64,000 nucleotides of DNA, taken from assembly GCA_037176725.1 (NCBI GenBank), contig JAZBRS010000059.1, positions 9,969,001 through 10,033,000 on the forward strand. The letters run 5' to 3'. Source of the stretch: Posidonia oceanica. Its lineage: Eukaryota > Streptophyta > Magnoliopsida > Alismatales > Posidoniaceae. The notes under the pieces were generated by a model. It saw only the letters and a list, made by a program, of their open reading frames with translations. It was not told where the DNA came from and ran no database searches. Positions within the stretch are counted from its first letter, which is position 1. Each line of letters starts with the position of its first letter. This document shows positions 11,653 to 23,464 of the stretch, piece after piece. The translations under genes were made by a program, and so were the position numbers.

Positions 11653-11668
11653 CTCTTCTCTGTTAATG

Positions 11669-12365
11669 TCCCATCTCGTTTTTGCCTAGTGATCCGTGAA
11701 AAGTAAAACCTTGTCCCTTTCAATCTTTAATGAATTTAGAGCTTCAATCTTCATTTTTTGGAAGGACCCCAGATTTTTACATCACATTTTATGACATGGT
11801 GGCTATTTATTGTTGTACATGTAGAGCTCAATTTTACGTCTGTAAGGTTTCTTCAATCTTCACTTTGAATAAACCAACATTTTTCTTTCTGGTTTCGACA
11901 ATATTATTTTATGTGGGTCAGCTTTCTCCTCAAGACTCGACTATAGCAGATTGGGCTGGTTTACCCAGTGGTCTGACAGCCCATGAATAGTTGTTTGGGC
12001 TGTAAATGGACTTGAGTCCAATGTTGGAGATTATATGTTTATGTCACAAAACTTACAATCTTTCCAGGCTTTTAACATTTCTAAAAGTTGTGTTTACTTC
12101 AATTTATGGTAATCAGGTCAGCGATAACGAATTCGACCTATAATCATGTTGGATTTTAATGGAAATCTTTTGTGAGATTAATCCGTTCGCAATCATTAAG
12201 TTTAGATCCGTTTGTTTTTCTATTTACAGACACTTATGTTAGGATATGGGTATGTGAACATAAAGAGATTAATGGAAGCAAATGAAGGATCTAAACTATG
12301 ACTGTGTGCCCATTAACATTGACTAACACTCATGCATGCATGGGAAGTATATCTAACCAAAATAA
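11669..12365. other. Intergenic DNA between LINE-2 and copia-A
   Basis: No gene or recognisable element. The plus strand has an 86-codon open stretch (11730-11990) without similarity to anything recognised, treated as chance. Confidence 0.5.
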
Positions 12366-12677
12366 TGATGGACCTTATGGGACTTATCTGTCATTGTCAT
12401 GTTAATTATCTTAATGCGGAAACATCTATTTAATTCCTACAACAATCACTTCTGCTCCTATAAAGGAAGTATCTCGTGTGCAACAAGAGTCAGTAGAGTT
12501 TCTTATGTGATTGTTATGTTGAAACCCTAGATATGTGATATACTTATATAGCACACTCCATAGTTGTGTTTCAATATCCCTCAAGTATTACTTTACTTAA
12601 TATGTTCTCACAATTGAGCCAATCTATTAAGTTAGTTAAGTCACATTAGGTTGAAAATTAAAACTTTGGATCTAACA
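12366..12677 (-). repeat. 3' LTR of copia-A (312 bp)
   Basis: Begins TGTTAGATCC and ends GGTCCATCA on the minus strand. It aligns over its full length with 18735-19046, sharing for example TTACTTTACTTAATATG and AGTTAGTTAAGTCACA. A third copy in the opposite orientation forms the split solo LTR at 22466-23464. Confidence 0.92.
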
Positions 12678-13109
12678 ATCTGTCACTTGATTTATCTAAT
12701 TTGTTTTATATTAGACAAAACTTTATGTAGAGCAAGCACTATCCAATTGCTTAACAGGATATATTAACCTTCATTCAAGAATAACAAGTCTCATAGATAC
12801 TAGTCATAGTAGTAATACATTGTAAAAATGTATGTCCCTTTCATGTACTAAGATATCTAATATTGAAGTTATAATTGAACACCTTATGTGGTAATCAATA
12901 CTTTATGAATAAACTTACAAATGTCATGACAATAAAAACAAAGTTTATTCACTATAATTTATCCAATGATAAAACAATAGTTCAATATTTAAACAAAATA
13001 AAAACTATTAAAAGGAAATCATCAAACAAACATAATATCACATAATATATCAATGTCTAAACTATCAAAGTAAAACCTCAAAAGAGCTGATTAGACCCAT
13101 CTTAAACAC

Positions 13110-13745
13110 ATGTTCTCTGTAGGTACTAGGGGAGTGCCTTTGTAAAAGGATCAACTAGCAATGAGTCAGTTCCAATATGCTCAATAGACACCAAATGATC
13201 ACTAATTCTCTCTTTTACAATCAAGAAGTTGACTTCCATATATTTGCACGCACTAGAGCTCTTTTTGTTATTAGAGAATTTAACTGCCATTTCATTATCA
13301 TAATATATCCTGATAAGTCTCTCCATAGAACCCATGACTTTCAAATTTGTGATAAAGTTACGTATCCAAATAGCTTGCGAAGATGTCATACAACAAGCTA
13401 TATACTTAACTTCTATGGTGAGTGCGGCAACTGTTTTCTATTTAGTACTACACCAAGAAACATTTTCTCCAACAAGTATAAAAACATATCTAGAAGTGGA
13501 TTTCCTAGTATTGAGACATTCAGCAAAGTCTGAATTAGTGAATTTTATGATCTCTAGTTGATTTGATCTTTTATATGTGAGCATGAGATCTTTAATTCCT
13601 TGCAAGTATCTCAAAACATTCTTTACAGCTTGTCAATGCGAAAATCCTAGATGACTTTGATATCTACCTAGATACCTAGTAACAAAAGCCAAATTTGGTC
13701 GAGTACATGTCTATGCATAGTTGAGACATCCAATTATTGTAGCAT
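13110..13745 (-). pseudogene. Copia-A RNase H domain
   Basis: The open part (13126-13389) reads YYDNEMAVKFSNN, VKERI, then IEHIGTDSLLVDPFTKALP, the standard C-terminus of copia polyproteins. Upstream sequence, in more than one frame, carries remnants of the remaining RNase H motifs. It would degrade the RNA strand of the RNA/DNA hybrid. Frameshifts make it non-functional. Confidence 0.85.
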
Positions 13746-13866
13746 ATGGTTTATCCTTCGTTGCATGTCTCTCTATATCTGTCTGAGGACCTTGCAATTT
13801 TTTTAGTTTATCGTCCTTTACAATAGGTGCATTATCAAAAGTACAATTTTCCATTGAAAACCTCAT

Positions 13867-14720
13867 TTACACACTTAATATGTAAAACTTCTGAGACAAC
13901 CCAAGCATGTCCAAAGACTTGTTGCGATGAATATCTATGCCAATAACATAATTGACTTCACCTATATCTTTCATATCAAAGTTGTTAGATAAAAAATCTT
14001 TAATCTTCCTTAACAAACTAAGGTCTGTACTTACAAGTAGAATATCGTCTATATATAGAACAAGCAATATCCATCCGCTCTTACTTTCCTTTAGGTATAT
14101 ACATTGATCAATAATTTTTTCCTTAAACCCACAAGATAAGATAACTTCATTGAACTTGAAATACCATTGCCTGGAAACTTGCTTGAGTCTATATATAAAT
14201 TTCTTTAACTTGCAAACCATATATTCTTTTTATTTAATCTCAAAACCTTAATGCTATTGTATGTACACTTTTTCCTCGAGTTTGCCATTTAGGAAAGTTG
14301 TTTTTACATCCATCTAGTGTAACTCTAAATTAAAATGAGCTACTAAGGCCATGACTATCCTTAATTAATCCTTTGAGGAAATTGGAGAATAAGTCTCGTA
14401 ATAATCAATGTCCTCTCTTTGTGTGGAGGCTTTTACCACTAGTCTGGCCTTTTTTTTTTACTGTCCCTTTGGTAAATCTTTTAGTGTTGTAGACTCATTT
14501 ACAACCAATTGGTTTCTTTTCCAAAGGTAAGTCAAAGAGTTCTTAGACTTAATTGCTATCCATAGAGACAAGCTCTTCTTTCATGGCTTACAATCAATTG
14601 TTGGAGTTCACACAATCTTTGACTTGTAAAAACGTCATCGGGTCATCAACCCCATATCCCATGTCCTCATCGGAAAAGTATAGCACATAATCAGATGAAA
14701 TAGTTGACTTCTTTTGTCTG
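13867..14720 (-). pseudogene. Copia-A reverse transcriptase
   Basis: The best-preserved part (13867-14220) reads VCKLKKFIYRLKQVSRQWYFKF, then WILLVLYIDDILLVS with the catalytic pair as YIDD, then the KDIGEVNYVIGIDIHR segment. Weaker, frame-shifted similarity extends towards 14720. It belongs to the Ty1/copia RVT_2 family. Confidence 0.85.
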
Positions 14721-14829
14721 TTTGATCTTCTTAGATGAGTTTCTTAATCTTCATGAAAAACCTGAATATGTGAATCAATGATAGACTCTTGAACTGGTTG
14801 TTCATATGATTGTTCTTGAGTTGGTATAA

Positions 14830-16172
14830 TTACCTCCAGAGTGTTGTCCATTGGAATAACAAATGGTAAATACATCTAAGTCTCTTGTATAGGAACGACA
14901 TTAGTATCCTAAGAATCCTGATAAGGAACATCTTCCTAAGTCTCCCAAAAACATAATCCCTAAGGATACTCCCACTAACACAACCATCCTCTAAGAAAAT
15001 CGCTTTATCAGTTTCAACTATCCTTGTGGTATGTGTCGAATAATAAAACCTGTAGCCTCTCGACCTTTGTAGATAACCAATGAAGTATCCACTGATTGTT
15101 CTTGAATACAAAGACTTCTCTTGTGAGTTATAAATTTTAGCTTCAATTGAGTATCCCCAAACGTGCATGTAACCTAAAGAGGGTTTCTTCTTTGTCTACA
15201 ACTTGTAGGGAATTTTTTCTATGGATTTGAAAGGAATCCTATTTAGAATATGCACTGCTATCTTTAAAGCTTCACCTCACATTGAGACTGGTAAGTCGAA
15301 TAGCTCATCATAGCCCTAATCATTTCCTTAAGTGTTCTGTTTCACCTTTCAACAACCTCATTTGCCTTGCATTATGTACTAAGATACCATGCCATTTTCC
15401 TTAAGAAACTACACAAATAATCCTAGCATCTATCTTATCTCAGTGTGTCTACCATAATACTCACCATCTCTATCTGATCTGATTGACTTGATAAATTTTC
15501 CTAATTGTTTTTCTACCTTCAATTTGAAATCCTTGAAAACTTTAGGGACTTCAGATTTTTCATGAAGGAGATAAAGATACATATACCTAGATAGTCATCA
15601 ATAAAGGTGATAAAGTATTTCCAACCTGTAAAACATGGGCTAAAAGGTCTACAAACATCTGTATAAATCAAATCTAAAGTTGCTTGGCATCTAGTGACAT
15701 GTATCCTATATGTATTAATTGTTTTTGACTTTATACAATCAACACAAGCTTCAAAATCAATGAAATCTAATTATCCCAAAAGACCATCTTTTATCAATCT
15801 ATTCACCCTCTTTTGGGATATATGTCCCAGCCTTCTATGCCACAGGATATCTGAATTGCTACTTATTTTGTTCCTCTTATTAGTACATACTAAAGATACT
15901 GTAGATTCAGAAATAGAAGAGACATACAATTTAAATAGTCCATCAATAATAACTGTACCAATGGGAATATTTCTCTTAATTAAAGACATTCTTGAAGCAT
16001 TAAACAAAGTACTATAATTATCTTTAACTAACTTCACTACAGATATTAACTTTCTCTGAAAAGAGGGAATATAAAAATAGTCTCTTAAAATTAGTAGTTC
16101 TCCAGACTCTAAGGTGATTCTATAGTCTCCCATTGACTTTACTTGTGAACGCATTCGACTTTTCATGATCAC
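14830..16172 (-). pseudogene. Copia-A GAG-pre-integrase and integrase
   Basis: The section 15771-16172 has the protease-to-integrase linker (LRDYFYIPSFQRKLISV) and the GAG-pre-integrase motif LWHRRLGHISQKRVNRL. The section 14830-15168 holds the integrase C-terminal motif FGC-like MHVWGYSIEAKIY...GYFIGYLQRSRGYRFY. The catalytic core between is broken into several frames. The family product inserts the cDNA into the genome. Confidence 0.85.
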
Positions 16173-16269
16173 GAATCTTTTGCATTCAGTTGAAGCTCGG
16201 CTTATCAGAAATACCTACAAAGTAGTTAAAATGTGCACAGTAGCATCTAAGTCAATCCACGAGCTAGAA

Positions 16270-16461
16270 CTAGGAATGTCGACACACCCTCAGATGACGA
16301 GTGGAACAAAGGCTAGATTTTAATTCATGACTTGCAATAGATACAAAGTTACCTAAATTATTCTTCTCAAGTTGTTTCTTATACTTTGCGCAATCTATCT
16401 TCAAATGCTTAGATTTCTTGCAGAAATAACACCTAACTTTAGTGATGAACTTTTCAGCCAC
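16270..16461 (-). pseudogene. Copia-A gag zinc knuckle
   Basis: Contains CYFCKKSKHLKIDCAKYK, an intact CX2CX4HX4C nucleocapsid knuckle, in a lysine-rich context. It belongs to the same gag as 16690-17175 but is separated from it by stops. Confidence 0.85.
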
Positions 16462-16689
16462 ACTAACCTTGTGCTTTTTCTTAAAATTGTTCTAGACATT
16501 CTTTCCTCTAGATGTGTAGCTCCCTGATCTGTGAGTAGTCAAATTTGCAGAGTGGCTTATGATGTTCATCTTGTTACTAGCTTGCCTTTCTTCTTCTTAA
16601 ATACACTTAGTTGTAAGTTCATTAATAGACCATTCATCCTTATGTGTGTTGTAGAAAACCTTAAAAAGGTCATATTCAGCTAATAATAT

Positions 16690-17175
16690 CTATAAGATAA
16701 AATAGACTAAGAAAGAATCTGTAATGGTAATTACAAGATCATTAAGGTTTCCTACAATATCACACAAAGTCATGATGTATTTCCTTATGTTTCCCTTTCC
16801 TATATAGCGTATGGAAGTGAACCTTTGAATCAGGACGCCTGCCTTAGCTTTATTAGATCCAACAAACTGCTGTTCAATCATATTCATATAAACTATAGCC
16901 AGAGTTTCAGAAGTCACAGGACCTCTAATATCTCTAGGCACATGTTGTAGCATATACGAAAGATATAATCTGTTGAATCTTTCCCATTTTTCATATTAAA
17001 CCTTTACGTCTGCACTACTTTCTTCTGTGGGTGTTGTAGTAACAACAAACACTTGGAAGCAAAGGTCTAAGTCCATTAGGCCCAAATGAAACAATAAAGT
17101 TTCCTTCCACTTTAGAAAATTTGTACCATTCAACAATGGTACTTGAACCAAATTTGTGTCAAAAGCTGTAAAATA
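16690..17175 (-). pseudogene. Copia-A gag N-terminal part
   Basis: Reads VPLLNGTNFLKWKETLLFHLG near 17140-17080, the usual start of copia gag (UBN2-type), then the open stretch 16690-16953 (MLQHVPRDIRGPVTSET...). In-frame stops break it. The true start codon is not identifiable. Confidence 0.8.
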
Positions 17176-18734
17176 ATCACTAACATAAGAAAACTTTACT
17201 TAAACACGTAATCAAAAGAAAATACACATATTTAAGGTTAACAATAACATTATTATAACTCTACGTTAGTAGATGAAATAATATGCTAGTAGTTAAACAT
17301 CATGAAACTAATTTTGTTTGCATACATGTCTATGTCACATGGTAACGTTGGATACCTGAATGTACCATATTAAGTATACAAACAAAAATTATTTCACCCA
17401 TTTAGATATAAGCATAACAGTTTACGTTGGTGGAAGTCTATTAATATAATTTATCTAAAAGCAATTCGAAATACTGTCCTTATTAGATTTAAATTTCCCA
17501 AGAAAATTTAATCTAAACTTAATGTAATTAAAATAATTGACTATTTGTACTTGATGTCACGTTGGTTAGAAACCAAGTCGTCTACATCAAAAGTTCATTA
17601 CATGGTGTTCCATAATTCCTTAATTAAATTGGAAAAATTTTGTGATAAATTACTTTAATCATGCTAATTGAACTTTATAACATGTTAGAATCAACAAAAC
17701 ATGTTCCTTAATAGCATATAGAACAAAACTTAAAAACTATCACACATGGGTCCAATCTGTCCTTAAATGTAATTTGCAATATAACAATTAATCTTTCAAC
17801 AAAAAAATTAGCAAAAATTACATGCACAAGATAATATTTCAAATAACTTAATTCGAAAATTTTAACCTTAACAATCTTAAAATGTACTCTATAAAAATAA
17901 ATTATCATCAAAGTACAAGATTAAAAAGTAATTAAAATAAACAGCAGTAGTTTATTCTAATTCAAAACTAAAATAGATTCTACAGTAAATAAATGCTTAT
18001 ATGCAAAATCACATACTTTTAGGGATTAAATCATAAAATACAAATTAATTGGAGTTATCGTTAATTACAGAAAAAATTTGTAATTAATAAACATAAAACT
18101 CAGGGGTGAACATGCAAATTAACTTAATAATTAATATTATTTATCTATTTATTTATTATTTATTTTTTTAATCTGATCAGGTAAACGGATCCATCCCAAA
18201 TCTGCTTACCCGACAAGCTAGTGAAACCCTAATGGGTTTCATGTAGGGAGGGGAAAGAGGGGGACAACGGCATCAGCGGCAATAGTGCCTGGTTAGAGGT
18301 CCTGGCTGCCTGCAGCCGTTGTAGTTGCTACGTGTGGCCTACTGTGCTGCAGCGAGTAGCGGTGATGGCTACTGTTGTGCTACGTGTGCTAAGCATGGCC
18401 GTCGGTGTAGCTCTACACGTAGTCACCACTACTACACTGCGCGTGGTCGCTGTTGTTGCACTACGTGCAGTTGCCCGTGGCCACGATCGCTACTTTGCCC
18501 AACGGCGTCGCACGACCTACTGCGCCTAACGACGCCACATGGCCAAGCGCTTGCCGAATTCAGTGGCCGTCCGACCCTATCTTTCGACAATTTCATCGTC
18601 GTACGTGAGCACGCACAATGGAGAAATCGCCTCAAATGCATACAAAACAAATTGTATCGATGAAATCATCATTGAATCTCAAACCGATAAAACAATATTA
18701 TTATAATCGACAAGAACTGACTCTTGATACTATT
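17176..18734 (-). other. Copia-A 5' leader with embedded GC-rich block
   Basis: Between gag and the 5' LTR. Most of it is AT-rich, but 18190-18660 is abruptly GC-rich with repeated GCTACGTGTG-like words. That block is open on the plus strand (18325-18663) and partly on the minus (18432-18650), but neither product is recognised. A PBS resembling the initiator-Met type (minus strand AGTATCAAGAGTCAGTTC) sits at 18713-18731. Confidence 0.6.
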
Positions 18735-19046
18735 TGATGGACCTTATGCGACTTACTCGTCATTACTATGTCGATTATCTTGATGTGGAAGCATTTGTTC
18801 AATCCCCACAATAACTATCTTTGCTCTTATGGAGGGAGTTTCTTGTGTGCAATAAGAGTCGATAGAGTTTTTTGTGTGATTGTTACGTTGAAACTCTAGA
18901 TATGGGATATATTTATATAGCATACTCCATAGCTGTGTTACAGTATCGTTCAAGTATCACTTTACTTAATATGTTCTCACAATTGGATCAGTCTATTAAG
19001 TTAGTTAAGTCACAATAGGTTAGAAATTAATTCTTTGGGTCCAACA
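18735..19046 (-). repeat. 5' LTR of copia-A (312 bp)
   Basis: Full-length partner of the LTR at 12366-12677, with the same TG...CA ends, both 312 bp. The visible differences are mostly transitions. Confidence 0.92.
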
Positions 19047-20099
19047 AACAAAACTTAATAAGGACAAACTTGATATTTCCTTGCAAATTATTAAAATATG
19101 TAATTTCATTGGAACTCTCGTAGATGTAGTGAAATCTATTTTTAGATAGCATTGCTGCAACTTATAGACTATGACCGCTAAGATTATCGAGATTCACTTC
19201 TTTTTACAGGTTGTAATCAACTTTTATCATCTAACACATTGTTTCCACAAGATCTACTATCGATTAGATTATGAGAAGTTCAACAAGGAATTAGGTGATT
19301 TCCACCTACGAACAAAAACCATGGAATTTGCAGTATGAACATAGGACGAAGTTGTCCACCATCCGGGGACCAGAGAGAGGTGGGCTTCATGGAATTCAAC
19401 CAAAAAAGGTCAATTTCATTGCAGATGGGTGTGTAACACTTTGCTGACATGTGATCTTCTTTAATATTCCCCTGGACCCATATGTCCTCTTCATTTTGTC
19501 TTTATTTATTTATTTATTCCCTTTCTAAATGGGATATGGGTATGAGTCTTGCCTCCTAAGCTTTCGAATTTGTTTCTAGTAGCTGTTTTTAGGAGTAAAT
19601 TGGTTACGAAGCTAGATCATTAATCATGTCTACACAATCTTGCGTGGGACTGGGGTTTCAAGGAAGTACAAGAAAGGAAAGAACTAGAACTGTAGCTCAT
19701 AGGAGAAGTGTATTTCTCTCACGTGTAGTTGATTTCATGAACAAAACTAATCGTTGAGTGGAACTAATTTTTGCAAACATAATTGATTAGCATTTTGCAA
19801 TAAAGCAAATAAACTTAATGAGAAATCGTTCTCAAATAACTTCAAATTCCAAAAACCACCTTCATGGTTCATATTGGTTTATATATAATTCTAAAATCAA
19901 CATCCACAGCTTTGAACCATCGATCGTCATTCAAGGTTCAACTAATCTCTCTTCATAAAGCCTTATTCACATGCCATTTTGTTCTTACACAAACGGCACA
20001 TATCATAAACAATTTGCTACTTGCACAAGTAGTTCCATCCACCCTATGCATGCAAGACTAATACCCATAAATTCAACACGCACACACGCACAATATTAA
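19047..20099. other. Intergenic DNA downstream of the PUB gene
   Basis: No gene recognised. A 65-codon plus-strand stretch at 19864-20061 has no recognisable similarity. Confidence 0.5.
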
Positions 20100-20326
20100 G
20101 GATCTGTTTGGTAAAGTTTCGGTTTTTGGATTCAAATGTAAAAATTAGCTTATGATTGGAAGCAGTTATACCTCAGCTTCTAAAAATGTAAATAAATTAC
20201 TGATCTAAAAGTTTTTTGATTATGAGAAGCTGATAGTATTTGGTAGAACTATTGGACTATTGTAAATTCTGATTGAAAACTACATATTCAAAAGTTGTCT
20301 AAAAACTTTACCAAATGCAAAGAACC
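20100..20326. mobile_element. MITE candidate (hAT-like), 227 bp
   Basis: The left end reads GGATCTGTTTGGTAAAGTTT. The complement of the right end reads GGTTCTTTGCATTTGGTAAAG, sharing TTTGGTAAAGTTT after a short insertion. GGNNCTGTTTGG-type ends are common in plant hAT MITEs. No clear target duplication was found. Confidence 0.5.
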
Positions 20327-20531
20327 TCACATCATAGTTGATAGAAAGAAAAATAAAAAAAACCCTTTACACATAGCCCATAATTAACAAGATGGAGAAG
20401 ATCTCAACAACAACATGGACTTATATAATTCATATCAACCCAAAATTGTGTTAATAAAAAAGAAAAGAAAAATTCAACAGAGCTAGTACCCATATTTCCA
20501 ATAACTCAATCAAGTTATAAATCATGCATGA

Positions 20532-21599
20532 TCAATTTAGCTGATAATTATTCACTAATCTCAAACACTCCTTGAGTTCCTTGCTGAGGCATGGATAGTG
20601 CTTCCATGCACCACCATGCAACCTCAAGATCTTCACCACCATCTCCTTCATGGAGGCCCTGCAATCCATCTGCAGCAACGCCAGCATCTTCGTCACGGCT
20701 CCGAACCCCATCATCTCATCCACCACCTTCTCCGTGCCCGCCGAGCTACAGATCAACCACAGTATCTTCACCGCGATCTTCGTCGCCGCGTCCGACACCC
20801 TCAGCACCTTCTTCGACACCACCGCCACCCCCATCCCGTGCTCCGTCACCGCCGACCTCCCCTCGGGGCACCCGCAGAGGAGCTTCAGGAGCAGGAGGAG
20901 CTTCTCGCATCTGTGCCGGTTGGCGTCGGGGAGGAGCTCGATGAGCACCGGGGCCGCCCCTGCCTCCACGGCCCGGAGGCGGCGGCGCTTCGACGCCTTC
21001 ATGATCTCCAGTAGGACGTCGATGGAGGCCGAGGTCGCGATGGTGGAGGCGCCGTCGGAGAGGAGGTCGAGGAGGGACTTGTAGAACTCGACGTCCTGGT
21101 CGGCCATGGCGCGGCACCAGTCGCTGCTTGTTCTTGTGATCTTTTGGATGAGGGTGACGGTGTGGACGCGGGCGTCTGAGCTGCCGCCTTGGAGGAGGGC
21201 GACCATGGAGGCCATGCAACCCGGCGTGGTCAGGGGTTGGATGGAGGCGTTGTCCGGGAGAGGAAGGTGGTGGAGGATCCCGACGGCCTCCTCCGCTGAT
21301 CGGAAGGCCGTGAAGTCGACGTTGCTTTCAACCGATGGTTGCTCGACGATGTGGGTCAACACCTCGATGCCGCCGGATTGGACTAATAAGTCTATTGCGA
21401 CTTCGTCTCCGGCAGCGGCGACGGCGACGGCGGATCGGAGTTTCTTCAGCAAGTTGACCTATATTAATTAGAAGCAAAAGAAGAAGAAGAACAAACGTGA
21501 ATCCTAGTACTCCCAATAACATAGAGCTTAGATTTAATGTAGATTCTGTATATTGTTCTCATCATAACATTGGAATTTTGGTTTTCTAATTGAAGAACC

Positions 21600-21637
<38 letters not shown>

Positions 21638-22061
21638 CTTAGGAGTTTTGTTACGGCAAATTAATATTAAGACTAACCTTGAATGGTGCAGATTGGATAG
21701 TCTGCAACAAAGTCTCAAGCTCTGCCGAGGTGGTGGTGGTGGGAGGAGGAGATTCAATCGTTGGCGGTGGTGACGCGTCGAAAGAGGAGATTAGACGCTT
21801 TAGGGTGTGGTTCGGGGTGAGATCGAAGTTCTCGAGGCGTTGCATGGTGGCCGGGCACGTTGTCTTCTTGTATACGAAGAACCATTTCTCGATGTTCTTC
21901 CGGTCGTAGCTGACGCCGGTAGAGATCGTCACTGGGTCCTCCATGAGCTCCATGGAGATGGGGCATCTGAAGAAGAGCGGGACATCCATGGCAACCTTCG
22001 GTTCTCTGGATGAAGAGGAAGAACAGGGAGAGGAGGAAGGAGAAGGAGAGCAATTCTCCAT
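20532..22061 (-). CDS. U-box/ARM-repeat E3 ubiquitin ligase, PUB22/PUB23-like
   Basis: Two exons, 21678-22061 and 20532-21458 (minus), joined in phase 0 through GTTAGT...ATATAG, encode 436 residues, close to the ~435 of Arabidopsis PUB22/23. The ATG at 22061 is preferred because a TATA box lies about 90 bp upstream. Residues 27-94 form a U-box: VPLFFRCPISMELMEDPV, then the DRKNIEKWF helix, CPAT and LTPNHTLKRLI, which binds the E2. Exon 2 is helical and leucine-rich, consistent with armadillo repeats that bind substrates. No membrane segment or signal peptide is seen. PUB22/23/24 ligases ubiquitinate cytosolic targets and dampen immune and drought responses; that this protein does the same is inferred from family. 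Exons are GC-rich compared with AT-rich flanks. It is the only apparently intact host gene in the window. Confidence 0.93.
21459..21677 (-). other. Single intron of the PUB-like gene
   Basis: 219 bp with donor GTTAGT and acceptor ATATAG on the minus strand. It contains a perfect (TA)n run of about 16 units at 21605-21636, likely length-variable between individuals. Many PUB22/23 homologues are intronless or single-exon, so this intron is a useful family marker. Confidence 0.88.
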
Positions 22062-22149
22062 TGGAGAGGGAAGGCAAGAAGGGAAGAGATGAGTTCTGTC
22101 TCTCTCTTTTTGTTTGAAGTGAAGGGAAGAGATGAGTTGAAAGATCAAG

Positions 22150-22310
22150 GATATATATAGAGAGAGGAAAAGAGACAAGAAGGAGATGATCAAAGTCAAC
22201 ACCGAAAATTGTCGGACAGTACCAACGGAAGCTTTATTTATTTCTCTTTTTGACATTTTGCAAAGATCTCGCATCACCACTCGTCACCAGCTAAGTTTCT
22301 AGTTTGACCA
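22150..22310 (-). promoter_or_regulatory. Proximal promoter of the PUB-like gene
   Basis: A TATATATC-type TATA box (complement of 22151-22160) lies about 90 bp before the ATG. Two W-box cores, TTGACT on the minus strand (complement of 22195-22200) and TTGACC on the plus strand (22304-22309), sit upstream. W-boxes bind WRKY factors, and the PUB22/23 group is stress- and elicitor-inducible, so WRKY control is plausible but inferred. CT-rich DNA lies between the TATA box and the ATG. Confidence 0.6.
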
Positions 22311-22465
22311 GGCAAGCTGACTGTTTTCAAATGGAATTTTTTTAATGCAGTAGTTATTGTTTGGAACAAGATTCGATGGGAAGTTCTATAAACTGGGTTT
22401 GCATGGACCCTTTTTTTTTTTAGTATATAAAACAGGAGAAGTGTGGGTTAAGCTACGCAACGCTT

Positions 22466-23464
22466 ACGTGGATTTAAAGTCTTAATTTTTAACTTAATGT
22501 AACTTAACTAATATAATAGATTGATCTAATTATAAAAACATGTTAAGTAAAGTAATAGTAAAGTGATATTTGAGAGATATTGTAAAATAGTGATGGAATG
22601 TGTTATATAAATATATTTCATATCAAGAATTACAATATAACAACCATACAAAAAATTCTACCGACTTTTGTTGCACATGAGAGACTACCTCCATATGAAC
22701 AGATGTAGTTATTGTGGAGATCAAGGTTTTAAAACCCGAACCGATTAGTTCAACCAGATTGAACTAGAACTGGTTGAATATCCGATTTTTTAAAAGAGAA
22801 AACCAGTTGGATGATTAAATCAGTGTGAATCGCTTCGAATTGCCTTGAATCGGTTAAACCGTTTGGTTGAACTGGGCGGTTGAGCCATTCGATTTTTGAA
22901 TTTTCATGAGAGTAATTATATTTGAACTTAGTTTCTAACTCTTTATTTTTCATTTAGTTGATTTTTAGTTTTGAACCATGCAACTTAATATAATTATGAT
23001 TGCTTGTATGATCTTTTTTGTCTTGGATCATATAATCATCGCTTATTATGTATGCTAGTTAGTATACTATACTGTTATTGATTCCATATTTATCATTTTG
23101 TGTGACTTCTTTTATACCAAAATCAAATTTGTTACATTGGAGATCAAACATGTTGATTCATATGTATGGATATTCATATATCTATTTGAAAATAGGTTTA
23201 TATATTGAAAACAGGTTTATATTTTGTAAAAGTACTATGAAAACTGAGTTAAATCGAGTTTTGAACCAGAAATATAACACCAAATTGGTCTAATTATCGG
23301 TTCATTTATTGATGACGTTAATACCGACTGAACCTGATTGAACCAATTTGAACCAAAACCAATGCTCTTCTGGTTTGTTCTTTGACTCGATTTCTAAATC
23401 CTTGGTGGAGATACGTTTCCGTATCAAGAACAACTACATATTAAAAGTCCATAAGGTCTATCAT
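22466..23464 (+). repeat. Solo copia-A-family LTR, split by a hAT MITE
   Basis: The segments 22466-22721 and 23413-23464 together match the reverse complement of the copia-A LTR, with shared words such as ATGTTAAGTAAAGTAATA and TTATATAAATATAT on one side and CCATAAGGTCTATCA on the other. The gap is filled by the element at 22722-23404. Coding sequence is absent, so it is a solo LTR from unequal recombination or a fragment. Its own target duplication is not clear. Confidence 0.82.
22722..23404. mobile_element. Non-autonomous hAT-type element, 683 bp
   Basis: A perfect 8-bp direct repeat, GTGGAGAT, flanks it at 22714-22721 and 23405-23412. The ends are CAAGGTTTTAAAACCCGA and, in complement, CAAGGATTTAGAAATCGA, an inverted repeat with few mismatches. 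The interior is AT-rich with several GAACCGATT/GGTTCAA words near both ends. No transposase is encoded (the longest open stretch is about 71 codons). Eight-base duplications point to the hAT superfamily. Confidence 0.88.

Larger units (their letters stand above)
12366..19046 (-). mobile_element. Copia-A: complete but decayed Ty1/copia retrotransposon
   Basis: A 6,681-bp minus-strand element with LTRs at 12366-12677 and 18735-19046 and domain order gag, zinc knuckle, GAG-pre-integrase, integrase, RT, RNase H, as expected for Ty1/copia. The flanking 5-bp sequences are AATAA (12361-12365) and AACAA (19047-19051), a target duplication with one mismatch. A degenerate initiator-Met-type PBS lies at 18713-18731 and a degenerate polypurine tract (AAGTGACAG) next to the 3' LTR at 12678-12690. 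All coding parts carry stops and frameshifts, and the LTRs differ at many sites, so it is old. Confidence 0.9.

Noticed and set aside
20591..21219. Long open frames on both strands across 20.6-21.2 kb (up to 157 codons)
   Set aside because: They are shadows of the GC-rich second exon of the PUB-like gene; their products are compositionally odd, with no recognisable domain.
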